A stretch of DNA of 64,000 nucleotides from assembly GCA_964578625.1 (NCBI GenBank), contig CAZODQ010000001.1, positions 186,001 through 250,000 on the forward strand, given 5' to 3'. Below are positions 9,069-17,014 of this stretch, one piece after another (within the stretch, counting starts at the first letter, position 1; every line of letters starts with the position of its first letter). The position numbers were made by a program, and so were the translations under genes. The stretch comes from CAZBSE01 sp964578625. Lineage in GTDB: Bacteria; Actinomycetota; Humimicrobiia; Humimicrobiales; Humimicrobiaceae. The notes below the pieces were generated by a model. It was not told the DNA's origin, did no database searches, and was given only the letters and a program-made list of their open reading frames with translations.

Positions 9069-9530
9069 ATGAAAATAGTTATAAGTTCAGATCATGCCGG
9101 ATTTGATTACAAATCCAAAATAATAGGATTTGTAAAATCCATGGGAAATGCGGTATATGATATCGGGACCAACAGCAGCGAAAGTGTGGATTACACGGAT
9201 TTTGCAGAAAAGGGTGCGAAAATTGTAGCCTGCGGGGAAGCTGATATTGGAATATTTATATGCGGAAGCGGAATCGGGATGGATATAGTAGCCAATAAAA
9301 TAAAAGGTATAAGATCTGCTGCCTGCTGGAACAAAGAAACCGCAAGGCTTGCCCGTGATCATAATCATGCAAATATACTATGCTTGGGAGAAAGACTTCT
9401 AACACTGGATGAATGCCTTGAAATAGTAAAAGTCTTTGTAAACACTCCTGAAAGTACACAGGAACGCCATGTAAGAAGGGTCAAAAAGATAAAGGATATT
9501 GAAGAAAGGAGCCAGATTTGCAATGGCTGA
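9069..9530 (+). CDS. rpiB: Ribose-5-phosphate isomerase B
   Basis: A 153-residue cytosolic isomerase that interconverts ribose-5-phosphate and ribulose-5-phosphate. Characteristic residues: DHAGFD near the N terminus, the active-site cysteine Cys65 in FICGSGIGM and RDHNHANIL (about 97-105). An upstream in-frame ATG at 8988 would add 27 unrelated residues. The start at 9069 is preferred because the family begins at MKIVISSDHAG and an AGGTG sits 5 nt upstream. The 3' end overlaps the glyA ATG by 8 nt. LacAB/allose-6-phosphate isomerase homologues are a remote alternative. Confidence 0.94.
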   Translation: MKIVISSDHAGFDYKSKIIGFVKSMGNAVYDIGTNSSESVDYTDFAEKGAKIVACGEADIGIFICGSGIGMDIVANKIKGIRSAACWNKETARLARDHNHANILCLGERLLTLDECLEIVKVFVNTPESTQERHVRRVKKIKDIEERSQICNG

Positions 9531-10791
9531 ATCAAAAAAACATGAAAATCATACCCTGAGCAGAGATGTAGATATAGAGGTAAAAGAGATAATAAAAAAA
9601 GAACTAGAACGGCAGAGGAACCAGCTGATCCTTATTGCTTCAGAGAATTTCACCTCGCAGGAAATTTTAAGGACCATGGGTTCTGTGCCTACAAATAAGT
9701 ACGCAGAAGGTTATCCCGGCTTTAGGTATTACGAAGGTTGCGAGCACGTTGATGAAATTGAACAATTGGCTATAGATAGAGCCAATAAGCTTTTCGGTTC
9801 CGATTACAGCAATGTTCAACCTCACAGCGGTGTGAGCGCCAACATGGCGGTTTTTCTGGGAATCTTAAACTGTGGGGACAAAATACTGAGTATGAGCCTG
9901 AAAGACGGCGGTCACCTCTCCCATGGACATAAACAAAACTTAAGCGGCAGATACTATGAAATACATACTTATACTGTAGACCCGGAAACAGAAATGCTTG
10001 ACTACGACAGTATTAGAAAACTTGCGAAGACCGTCAGGCCCAAACTTATAATTTCAGGAGCCAGTTCTTATTCAAGAATAATTGATTTTAAAAGATTTAG
10101 GGAAATAGCTTATGAAGTAGGTGCATACCTGATGGCCGATACTGCACATATTGCCGGACTTATAGTAAGCGGTTATCACCCCAGCTCTATAAATGTAGCT
10201 GATTTTACTACCGCCACCACGCACAAGACTTTAAGGGGACCAAGAGGCGGACTGATCTTTGCGGATAAGAAATATGCCAGACTTATAAATAAATCGGTTT
10301 TCCCCGGTGTGCAGGGAGGTCCGCTGATGCACATTATTGCTGCAAAAGCAGTAGCTTTTAGGGAAGCTATGCAGGATTCATTTAAAGATTACGGAAGACG
10401 TATTATTGAAAATTCTAAAGCCCTGTGCGAGTACATGAAGAACGAAGGCTATAGAATTGTATCAGGCGGGACTGATAATCACTTATTCCTTATAGATCTA
10501 ACCGACAAGGGGATTACCGGCCTGGATGCCTCAGAAACATTAAGCTCTGTCGGGATAATAACCAATAAGAATGTGATTCCCTTTGATAAATTAAAACCTA
10601 TCATAGCCAGCGGTATAAGAATCGGCACACCGGCAGTCACTACTCAGGGAATGGGTATCAGCGAAATGTATAAAATCGGGGAGTTAATATCGTCAGCCCT
10701 TAAAAATATGGAAAATAATACAAAACTTAAAGAGATCAGCAAAGAAGTTAAAAAACTTGCCGGTGATTTCCCTGTTTATACCACTGAATAA
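9523..10791 (+). CDS. glyA: Serine hydroxymethyltransferase
   Basis: A PLP enzyme interconverting serine and glycine with transfer of a one-carbon unit to tetrahydrofolate. It has 422 residues from the ATG at 9523. The PLP lysine is Lys235 in ATTHKTLRGPRGG. Other signatures are LIASENFTS (37-45), NKYAEGYPGFRYYEGCE (58-74) and MADTAHIAGL (about 204-213). The ATG overlaps the rpiB stop by 8 nt; AGGAG lies 11 nt upstream. An in-frame TTG at 9499 would add 8 residues and is less likely. The gene runs head-on into atpD with only five bases between the two stop codons. Confidence 0.97.
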   Translation: MAESKKHENHTLSRDVDIEVKEIIKKELERQRNQLILIASENFTSQEILRTMGSVPTNKYAEGYPGFRYYEGCEHVDEIEQLAIDRANKLFGSDYSNVQPHSGVSANMAVFLGILNCGDKILSMSLKDGGHLSHGHKQNLSGRYYEIHTYTVDPETEMLDYDSIRKLAKTVRPKLIISGASSYSRIIDFKRFREIAYEVGAYLMADTAHIAGLIVSGYHPSSINVADFTTATTHKTLRGPRGGLIFADKKYARLINKSVFPGVQGGPLMHIIAAKAVAFREAMQDSFKDYGRRIIENSKALCEYMKNEGYRIVSGGTDNHLFLIDLTDKGITGLDASETLSSVGIITNKNVIPFDKLKPIIASGIRIGTPAVTTQGMGISEMYKIGELISSALKNMENNTKLKEISKEVKKLAGDFPVYTTE

Positions 10792-10796
10792 GATTG

Positions 10797-11417
10797 TCAG
10801 TGGCTTCTAACGATATCCTTTACCTTCATAAGTCTTACAGTGTTAGACCGCTCATTTTCCTCAAGTTTCATGGTTATGAATTTTATAGTCTCATCCAGTC
10901 CAGGGATCAGCTTATGTTCAAGGGCATTGACCCTTCTTCTGGTTTCTTCAATTTCTTTTGCCATAAGCTGTACTGTCTTTTCCTTTTCAGCCAGATTAAG
11001 CAGGTTCTCTATAGATTTATCAAAATCGCTCAGGGCAATATCCATTTCTCCTAAGGTATTAATATATCCATACGGGATGATACCGCCGCTGACTTCCAGG
11101 GAATAAGCCGGTACGCGGACACTCATAATATTTCTCCGGCTCATTGAAACTGAGATCTTTTTCACGGGAAGCAGCAGTTCCTGTTTTGTCTGGAATGAGC
11201 CCGATGCAGCTTTTGAAATCACAAATCTTTCCAGTACTGATTGAAATTGGCTTTCTATAGACAACCGGAGCTCTTTGACCTCATCGATTATGGAAAGCAG
11301 CTGCCTCATCAGTTCATCTCTTTTATCTTTAAGGAGCTTGTGCCCTCTCCGGGCAAGATTCAGCCTCTTTTTTAAGCGAAGAAGCTCCATTCTGGTCGCA
11401 TTAGCTTCAATCAGCAT
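10797..11417 (-). CDS. atpD: V-type ATP synthase subunit D (central stalk)
   Basis: A 206-residue rotor-shaft subunit of the V1 sector. N-terminal NATRMELLRLKKRLNLARRGHKLLKDKRDEL (start about residue 6) is the hallmark of subunit D. Long N- and C-terminal helices would form the coiled coil inside the A3B3 ring. It is last in the operon, 15 nt after atpB, as in Enterococcus hirae ntpD. Its stop codon is five bases from that of the opposing glyA gene, and no hairpin terminator is visible between them. Confidence 0.95.
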   Translation of the reverse strand: MLIEANATRMELLRLKKRLNLARRGHKLLKDKRDELMRQLLSIIDEVKELRLSIESQFQSVLERFVISKAASGSFQTKQELLLPVKKISVSMSRRNIMSVRVPAYSLEVSGGIIPYGYINTLGEMDIALSDFDKSIENLLNLAEKEKTVQLMAKEIEETRRRVNALEHKLIPGLDETIKFITMKLEENERSNTVRLMKVKDIVRSH

Positions 11418-11432
11418 TCAATCACCCTTAAA

Positions 11433-12821
11433 CTATTTTTTTTCCTTTTTAAATTTCGCAATATATTTATCCAAATATTCGGTTCTGATTCTTTTTAATT
11501 CTTCTCTTGGAAATATCAGCAGAAGTTTCCATCCCAGATCAAGTGTTTGGATTATGCTTCTATTTTCGTATTCACTCTGGGAAATATATTCATTTTCAAA
11601 ATTTTCTGCAAACTTAAGATACAATCTGTCCATATCGGTAAGTGCCGCTTCTCCAAGTATGGTTGCCAGTTCTTCTACTTCCTTCCCCCTTGCATATGCC
11701 GCATACAGCTGGTTAAACATATCCGCATGATCTTCTCTTGTTTTTCCCTTACCAATCCCCTTATCCTTAAGTCTTGAAAGAGACGGCAGTACATCAACAG
11801 GAGGAGATAATTTTTTCTTGTGCAGTGACCTTGACAGTATAATCTGCCCCTCAGTTATATACCCCGTAAGGTCCGGAATGGGATGGGTCTTATCATCTTC
11901 CGGCATTGTAAGTATTGGGATCTGGGTTATCGATCCTTTCTTTCCCTTTATTCTGCCCGCCCTCTCATAAATAGTGGCCAGGTCGGTATATAGATATCCG
12001 GGATAACCCCTTCTTCCGGGGATTTCCTTTCTGGCAGCAGAGACTTCTTTTAAAGCCTCGCAGTAATTGGTCATATCAGTTAATATTACCAGTACATGCA
12101 TATCCTTTTCAAAAGCAAGATATTCTGCACACGTAAGACCGACTCTGGGAGTCGCAATCCTTTCAATTGCAGGATCATCAGCAAGGTTTAATACCATAAC
12201 CGCTCTGTTTATGGCACCGGTTTTCTTAAAATCACTTATAAAATATTCGGATTCTTCAAAGGTGATCCCTATGGCAATGAAGACTACGGCAAACTCCTCC
12301 TTTTTCCCCAGCACTGTGGCCTGCCTTGCAATCTGAGCTGCTATCCGGTTATGGGGAAGCCCGGCTCCGGAAAATATAGGCAGCTTCTGCCCTCTTACCA
12401 GAGTGTTTAGGCCATCTATGGATGATATTCCGGTTTGAATAAACTCATTGGGATAATCTCTGGCAAAAGGATTTATAGGAGCACCATTTATATCCAGGCT
12501 TTTTTCAGGGATGATTTTGTCCTTATCGGTCTTTGGTCTGCCAAGGCCGGTAAAGACCTTGCCAAGTATATCTGGAGAAAGGTACATATGCGTACCCCTT
12601 CCTAAAAAACTTACCCTTGTATTCTCTGAATCTATTCCGGTCGTACCTTCAAATACCTGTACAAGCGCACTATCCTTATCAACTTCAAGTACCATGCCGC
12701 TTCTTATGCTGCCGTCATCAAGCTTTATATCAACCAGCTCCTCATACTTGACTCCTTCAACGCCTTCCACATGAAGCAGCGGCCCTGATATATTTGAAAT
12801 ACTTTTATACTCTTTTAACAT
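11433..12821 (-). CDS. atpB: V-type ATP synthase subunit B (non-catalytic)
   Basis: A 462-residue non-catalytic nucleotide-site subunit of V1. It has the degenerate P-loop of B subunits (SGAGLPHNRIAAQIARQA, about 149-166), where the catalytic GxxxxGKT is replaced. YPGYLYTDLATIYERAGR and ILTMPEDDKTHPIPDLTGYITEGQI are further signatures. It is two bases downstream of atpA. Three copies alternate with subunit A in the hexamer. Confidence 0.97.
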   Translation of the reverse strand: MLKEYKSISNISGPLLHVEGVEGVKYEELVDIKLDDGSIRSGMVLEVDKDSALVQVFEGTTGIDSENTRVSFLGRGTHMYLSPDILGKVFTGLGRPKTDKDKIIPEKSLDINGAPINPFARDYPNEFIQTGISSIDGLNTLVRGQKLPIFSGAGLPHNRIAAQIARQATVLGKKEEFAVVFIAIGITFEESEYFISDFKKTGAINRAVMVLNLADDPAIERIATPRVGLTCAEYLAFEKDMHVLVILTDMTNYCEALKEVSAARKEIPGRRGYPGYLYTDLATIYERAGRIKGKKGSITQIPILTMPEDDKTHPIPDLTGYITEGQIILSRSLHKKKLSPPVDVLPSLSRLKDKGIGKGKTREDHADMFNQLYAAYARGKEVEELATILGEAALTDMDRLYLKFAENFENEYISQSEYENRSIIQTLDLGWKLLLIFPREELKRIRTEYLDKYIAKFKKEKK

Positions 12822-12823
12822 GC

Positions 12824-14584
12824 CTACACCTCTGTTATTGAAGAAAATTCTTTATCTATATCTTCTTTGATCTTATCAATATCCCCTATATCTTCTTTTT
12901 TAATATATTTCATCCTGGCTATTTTTTCTCTAACCTTCATATTCTCTATATCTTTAATATCAGCGTTTAATTTCAAATAACCTGATGCCTGATTGTAGAA
13001 ATAAATAATCGTATCTATCATTTTATACTGCTTCTCTACTGATGAATAAGTATCTGCTTCATGATAGGCAATTTGATGCAGGAAGTCCTCCCTTAACATT
13101 CTGGCCGTAAGCAATACCAGCCTGTCCAAACCTGACAGAGCATCGATTCCTACCAGACGGACAATCTCCTCGAGCTCCGATTCTTTCTCAAGAATTCTCA
13201 TTGCTTCTGCCTGCAGGTCAAAATAATCTTCCTTTATATTTTTAGTAACATAGTCCCTTATATTATCAATATAAAGTGAGTAGGAGTTCAGCCACGATAT
13301 TGCCGGGAAATGCCTGCTGTAGGCAAGTTTAGCTTCAAGAGACCAAAAGACTTTTACAACCCTTAATGTAGCCTGCACTACCGGGTCTGAAAGGTCGCCT
13401 CCCGGAGGAGATACTGCACCGATGACTGAAAGAGCGCCAACTCTACTATTGTCACACGACAGACATTTAACCATACCCGCCCTTTCATAAAATGAAGCAA
13501 GTCTTGCTCCCAGATACGCCGGGTACCCCTCCTCTCCGGGCATCTCTTCCAGCCTGCCAGAAATCTCTCTCATAGCTTCCGCCCATCTTGAAGTCGAATC
13601 TGCCATAAGCGCCACTGAATATCCCATATCCCTAAAATATTCAGCAATAGTTATTCCTGTGTAAACAGATGTCTCTCTGGCTGCAACAGGCATATTTGAA
13701 GTATTGGCAATAAGTACAGTTCTTTTCATCAAAGGAACTCCGGATTTTGGATCGATCAATTCCGGGAATTCCATAAGAACATCCGTCATTTCATTTCCTC
13801 TTTCCCCGCATCCTACATAAACAATGATTTCAGCATCGATCCACTTTGCCAGCTGATGCTGGATAACGGTTTTACCCGAACCAAATGGTCCGGGAACACA
13901 TGCAGTACCGCCTTTTGCAATGGGAAAAAACATATCTATTACTCTCTGGCCGGTAAATAAGGGCATATCCGGGCTCATCTTATTCAGATATGGCCTGGGC
14001 TTTCTCACCGGCCACTTCTGTATCATGTTCACCTTCCTGTCGCCATCCTTGCTTTTGATCACTGCTATGGTATCTGTAACCCTGAACTCGCCTTTTTCAA
14101 CCGACTTGACCTCTCCACTTATTCCATAAGGAACCATGATATAGTGTTTTACTATTTCAGTTTCATCGACAAAGCCCAGAAAATCTCCACTGCTGACCCT
14201 GTCACCTTTTTTCACCATTGGCTTAAATTTCCACTTCCTATCCCTATTTAATGCTGATTCGGAAACACCCCTCGTAATAAAATCCCCGGTCTTTTTATAT
14301 ATTTCATCAAGAGGCCTTTGAATCCCATCATAAATCGACTCGATGACACCAGGTCCTAATTCCACAGTTAGGGGTTCACCTGACGGATATACCGGCTCTC
14401 CGACACCAATACCTCCTGTTTCTTCATAAACCTGTATGGAAGCAAGACCTTCTCTTAGCTCTATTATCTCACCCAATAACTTCTTATCGGAAACATGGAC
14501 AACATCGAGCATTTTTGAACCGAACATATTTTCAGCAACGACCAGCGGACCCGCTACCTTTACAATTTTACCTGGTTTACTCAC
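12824..14584 (-). CDS. atpA: V-type ATP synthase subunit A (catalytic)
   Basis: A 586-residue catalytic subunit. Walker A is GPFGSGKT at 232-239, the same numbering as E. hirae NtpA. GCGERGNEM with the catalytic glutamate and LMADSTSRWAEAMREISGRLEEMPGEEGYPAYL follow. The non-homologous insertion typical of A subunits (about 115-185) is present. The start is GTG at 14584, overlapping the end of the F-subunit gene by 8 nt, with AAAGGAGA about 6 nt upstream. Depending on ion gradient and cell energy state, the complex either hydrolyses or makes ATP. Confidence 0.98.
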   Translation of the reverse strand: MSKPGKIVKVAGPLVVAENMFGSKMLDVVHVSDKKLLGEIIELREGLASIQVYEETGGIGVGEPVYPSGEPLTVELGPGVIESIYDGIQRPLDEIYKKTGDFITRGVSESALNRDRKWKFKPMVKKGDRVSSGDFLGFVDETEIVKHYIMVPYGISGEVKSVEKGEFRVTDTIAVIKSKDGDRKVNMIQKWPVRKPRPYLNKMSPDMPLFTGQRVIDMFFPIAKGGTACVPGPFGSGKTVIQHQLAKWIDAEIIVYVGCGERGNEMTDVLMEFPELIDPKSGVPLMKRTVLIANTSNMPVAARETSVYTGITIAEYFRDMGYSVALMADSTSRWAEAMREISGRLEEMPGEEGYPAYLGARLASFYERAGMVKCLSCDNSRVGALSVIGAVSPPGGDLSDPVVQATLRVVKVFWSLEAKLAYSRHFPAISWLNSYSLYIDNIRDYVTKNIKEDYFDLQAEAMRILEKESELEEIVRLVGIDALSGLDRLVLLTARMLREDFLHQIAYHEADTYSSVEKQYKMIDTIIYFYNQASGYLKLNADIKDIENMKVREKIARMKYIKKEDIGDIDKIKEDIDKEFSSITEV

Positions 14585-14927
14585 TTACACTCTCCTTTTC
14601 TTCCGACATTATATCAACACCGACTGCTTTTATTATTGCTCTTCTCAATCTTCTGACTGCGTAATCATTTCTTTTCCCCAGTCCCGGGATTACTACTATC
14701 GAAGGCTCCAGCTTCTCTGTGTATTCTCTAATAAGCCTGTCTAATTTTAATGCAATAGTTTCGGTCATAAAGATAATCCTATAACCTTCTTTTACAATCT
14801 CTTTTAATTTTTTTTCTATATCAGTTGTCTCATCAACACCGTCAGTTACAGGAAAGACATCTATGCCTGCCGCTTTAAATATTAACATAATGTCACTTTC
14901 ACCAAATGCAGCAATTTTTGTATCCAC
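14577..14927 (-). CDS. atpF: V-type ATP synthase subunit F (rotor, NtpG equivalent)
   Basis: A 116-residue small Rossmann-like subunit that binds subunit D in the rotor. The N terminus KIAAFGESDIMLIFKAAGIDVFPV matches the family opening, and the C-terminal half (VIPGLGKR) is typical. The GTG start shares its first G with the TAG stop of atpC; AGGAG is 4 nt upstream. Its 3' end overlaps atpA, which suggests translational coupling along the operon. Confidence 0.9.
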   Translation of the reverse strand: MDTKIAAFGESDIMLIFKAAGIDVFPVTDGVDETTDIEKKLKEIVKEGYRIIFMTETIALKLDRLIREYTEKLEPSIVVIPGLGKRNDYAVRRLRRAIIKAVGVDIMSEEKESVSE

Positions 14928-15940
14928 TAAACTCCTACCTTACTTCTTATTATGTTTTCACCGACACCATATCTAACACCGGTAAATATGACATTTAGAT
15001 AACTTAGTTCCATCTTTTTCAATAAAAAAAATTTAAAAACATTTTCCAGATTTGAAACTGTATACTTCAAAGAATCAAAAAAATCGATGTAGAACGAATC
15101 CTCATTTTTCTCAAAAGAGGAAAAGGTACCCTCATACTGCAGAGCATGACTCCCTTTGACTGCTATATCCGCATAAGCCGTCCTCCCCATTTCCCTGATA
15201 AAAAGGTCCAGGCTCTCGTCTTTGAATTCCATTATCATTTCTTTTTGTAAAAACCCGTTCTCGTGTAAGAAATAATCAAAATCCAAATCCTCTTCAAGAT
15301 ACTTGTTCCTATAAAAATTTTTAATATTCATTATATCTATGACATGCCTTAAATAATCCGTAATCAGCCTGCTTCCCAGCTCTTTAACGGAATTAAAAAT
15401 CTCCTTTAAATAAAATCTCTCAAGCTCCAGCTCCATAAGCCTGTAATTTTTTTGCCCTTTCGCCAGCTCTACCGAAAACTTGAGTATTTCTGAAACTGAC
15501 TTATCTATTTTCTCATAATTTTCAGTCACAGCTGCATCTTTTAGTTCCCCATAAGAATAAAATAATGGAATAAAAAGGTCTTCCAGATCCATATCCATAA
15601 TAACTGATTTAACAATCACTTTTAAGTTATGTATATTTTGTTCAAAAAACAGCAAATCCTTCACTATCTGATGTTCCGGCCTCAGTCTCTCACTTAAAAA
15701 CTCTACCATGCCTTTATATTCCTCTAATATAGCGTTTTCGAAGCTCCTGGATCTCTCCATATCACTTATATATCCTGAATAAACCGTATCTCTCAATACT
15801 GACAAAAAGTCTTCCATGCTTTTAGATTTCAACATTCTTTCAATTTTATCTTTTCCCAGAAATTCAATCTCTCTTGCCTTAAGTTCCGCACATGTAAAAA
15901 GATAATAGCTGTCATCTCCAATATCATAATCAAGAAACAT
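14927..15940 (-). CDS. atpC: V-type ATP synthase subunit C
   Basis: A 337-residue helical subunit corresponding to NtpC (eukaryotic d), which seats the rotor shaft on the membrane ring. It is divergent in sequence, rich in leucine, phenylalanine and charged residues, and has the AELKAREIEFLGKDKIERML opening expected for this family. The assignment rests on length, position between E and F genes and this opening. Its TAG stop overlaps the F-subunit GTG by one base. Confidence 0.87.
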   Translation of the reverse strand: MFLDYDIGDDSYYLFTCAELKAREIEFLGKDKIERMLKSKSMEDFLSVLRDTVYSGYISDMERSRSFENAILEEYKGMVEFLSERLRPEHQIVKDLLFFEQNIHNLKVIVKSVIMDMDLEDLFIPLFYSYGELKDAAVTENYEKIDKSVSEILKFSVELAKGQKNYRLMELELERFYLKEIFNSVKELGSRLITDYLRHVIDIMNIKNFYRNKYLEEDLDFDYFLHENGFLQKEMIMEFKDESLDLFIREMGRTAYADIAVKGSHALQYEGTFSSFEKNEDSFYIDFFDSLKYTVSNLENVFKFFLLKKMELSYLNVIFTGVRYGVGENIIRSKVGV

Positions 15941-15946
15941 TTCCTC

Positions 15947-16519
15947 TTACTTCTCCTTACCGAATAAATAAAAAGCGGTCTCCATTCTTATATCATCGAT
16001 ATCCGGATCGATCAGACTATCGGCTGTTATATTGTACTGGGTTTTTCCTTTGATTATCTTAATCCCTTTTTTAAAATCAGGACTCCCGTCTGCTTTTTTT
16101 AATTTTGCTATTGATTCAATCATTTTGCCGTTAATATTTTTTTCCTGACTTCCGATCTGGTAATAACCGTTTCCTACATTCAGAGTTTTCAAGGTCTTTT
16201 TTATAAACTTTTCATATTCCTTTTTATCCAGACTTGAAAGTCTATCCTTGGCTCCGGCTATGATCTCATCAATCAGATTAATCTTATAAGCAGTTGCTCT
16301 CTGCTTTAATTCCGTTTTTGCTCTGGTCACTTCGACATCAAAAACCTCTTTATATTTTTCCTGTGCTTTAAGTTTCCCGTCCCGGTTGATTTCTTCTGCC
16401 TTCTTCTCAGCTTCCCCTATTATACTCGATGCCTTCTTTCTGCCTTCATCCAGTATCTTTTCTCTTTCCGCTGACGCATCTTCCAGGATCTTCTTGGAAA
16501 CATTGTCTAGCTCCGCCAT
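15947..16519 (-). CDS. atpE: V-type ATP synthase subunit E (peripheral stalk)
   Basis: A 190-residue peripheral-stalk subunit. The N-terminal 100 residues are a long charged helix (alanine/lysine/glutamate-rich, about 5-95), which would pair with the H/G subunit. The C-terminal globular part (about 110-190) contacts V1. The ending DIDDIRMETAFYLFGKEK is a compact E-type C terminus. It lies between the K and C genes, seven bases from atpC. Confidence 0.9.
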   Translation of the reverse strand: MAELDNVSKKILEDASAEREKILDEGRKKASSIIGEAEKKAEEINRDGKLKAQEKYKEVFDVEVTRAKTELKQRATAYKINLIDEIIAGAKDRLSSLDKKEYEKFIKKTLKTLNVGNGYYQIGSQEKNINGKMIESIAKLKKADGSPDFKKGIKIIKGKTQYNITADSLIDPDIDDIRMETAFYLFGKEK

Positions 16520-16533
16520 ATACCGCTCACCCT

Positions 16534-16998
16534 TTAAAATTGAATTGAATTATTGAGGAAGAAAGTTATAAGTAATCCCAGTACAGCATAAGTCTCTACC
16601 ATTGCAGCAAAAATAACTCCCTTCATCGCCTCCTTGGCTCTTTTGGCTACTAGACTCACTCCTGCGGCACATACCTTTCCCTGATATATGCCCGAAAGCA
16701 GGCCGGTAAACGCAACAGGCAGCGCAGCAAAGAATAACTGCAGGCCCTGAGTCAAATTTGTTACTTTTGCAATATTTCCGATTATCAGAAACGCCGCAAC
16801 AAACCCGTAAAATCCCTGCGTACCCGGAAGCACCACCAGTAAAAACAACCTTCCAAACTTAGTAGGATCCTCTGAAAGGACTCCCGCAGCAGCCCTTCCG
16901 GGATAACCAATCCCCACTATTGAACCGATCCCGGCCATGATTATTGCCAGTCCCGCACCGAATGTCGCCATTATTACACCAAGTGATAAATCTGACAT
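16534..16998 (-). CDS. atpK: V-type ATP synthase subunit K (16-kDa proteolipid), sodium-type residues
   Basis: A 154-residue duplicated proteolipid with four membrane helices (about 8-33, 50-76, 87-113, 127-150) that forms the rotor ring. The ion site can be read against Enterococcus hirae NtpK: Leu57, Thr60 and Gln61 (LPGTQGFYGF), Gln106 (GIYQGKV) and Glu135 (MVETYAVLG). These correspond, with a constant offset of four, to Leu61, Thr64, Gln65, Gln110 and Glu139, the known sodium ligands. Sodium coupling is therefore predicted rather than proton coupling. AGGAGG precedes the ATG. Confidence 0.96.
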   Translation of the reverse strand: MSDLSLGVIMATFGAGLAIIMAGIGSIVGIGYPGRAAAGVLSEDPTKFGRLFLLVVLPGTQGFYGFVAAFLIIGNIAKVTNLTQGLQLFFAALPVAFTGLLSGIYQGKVCAAGVSLVAKRAKEAMKGVIFAAMVETYAVLGLLITFFLNNSIQF

Positions 16999-17014
16999 TT
17001 TTCCTCCTATTACC

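Noticed and set aside
11275..11730. 151-residue plus-strand frame across atpD and atpB
   Set aside because: Spans two conserved genes on the other strand; serine- and leucine-rich shadow typical of antisense frames.
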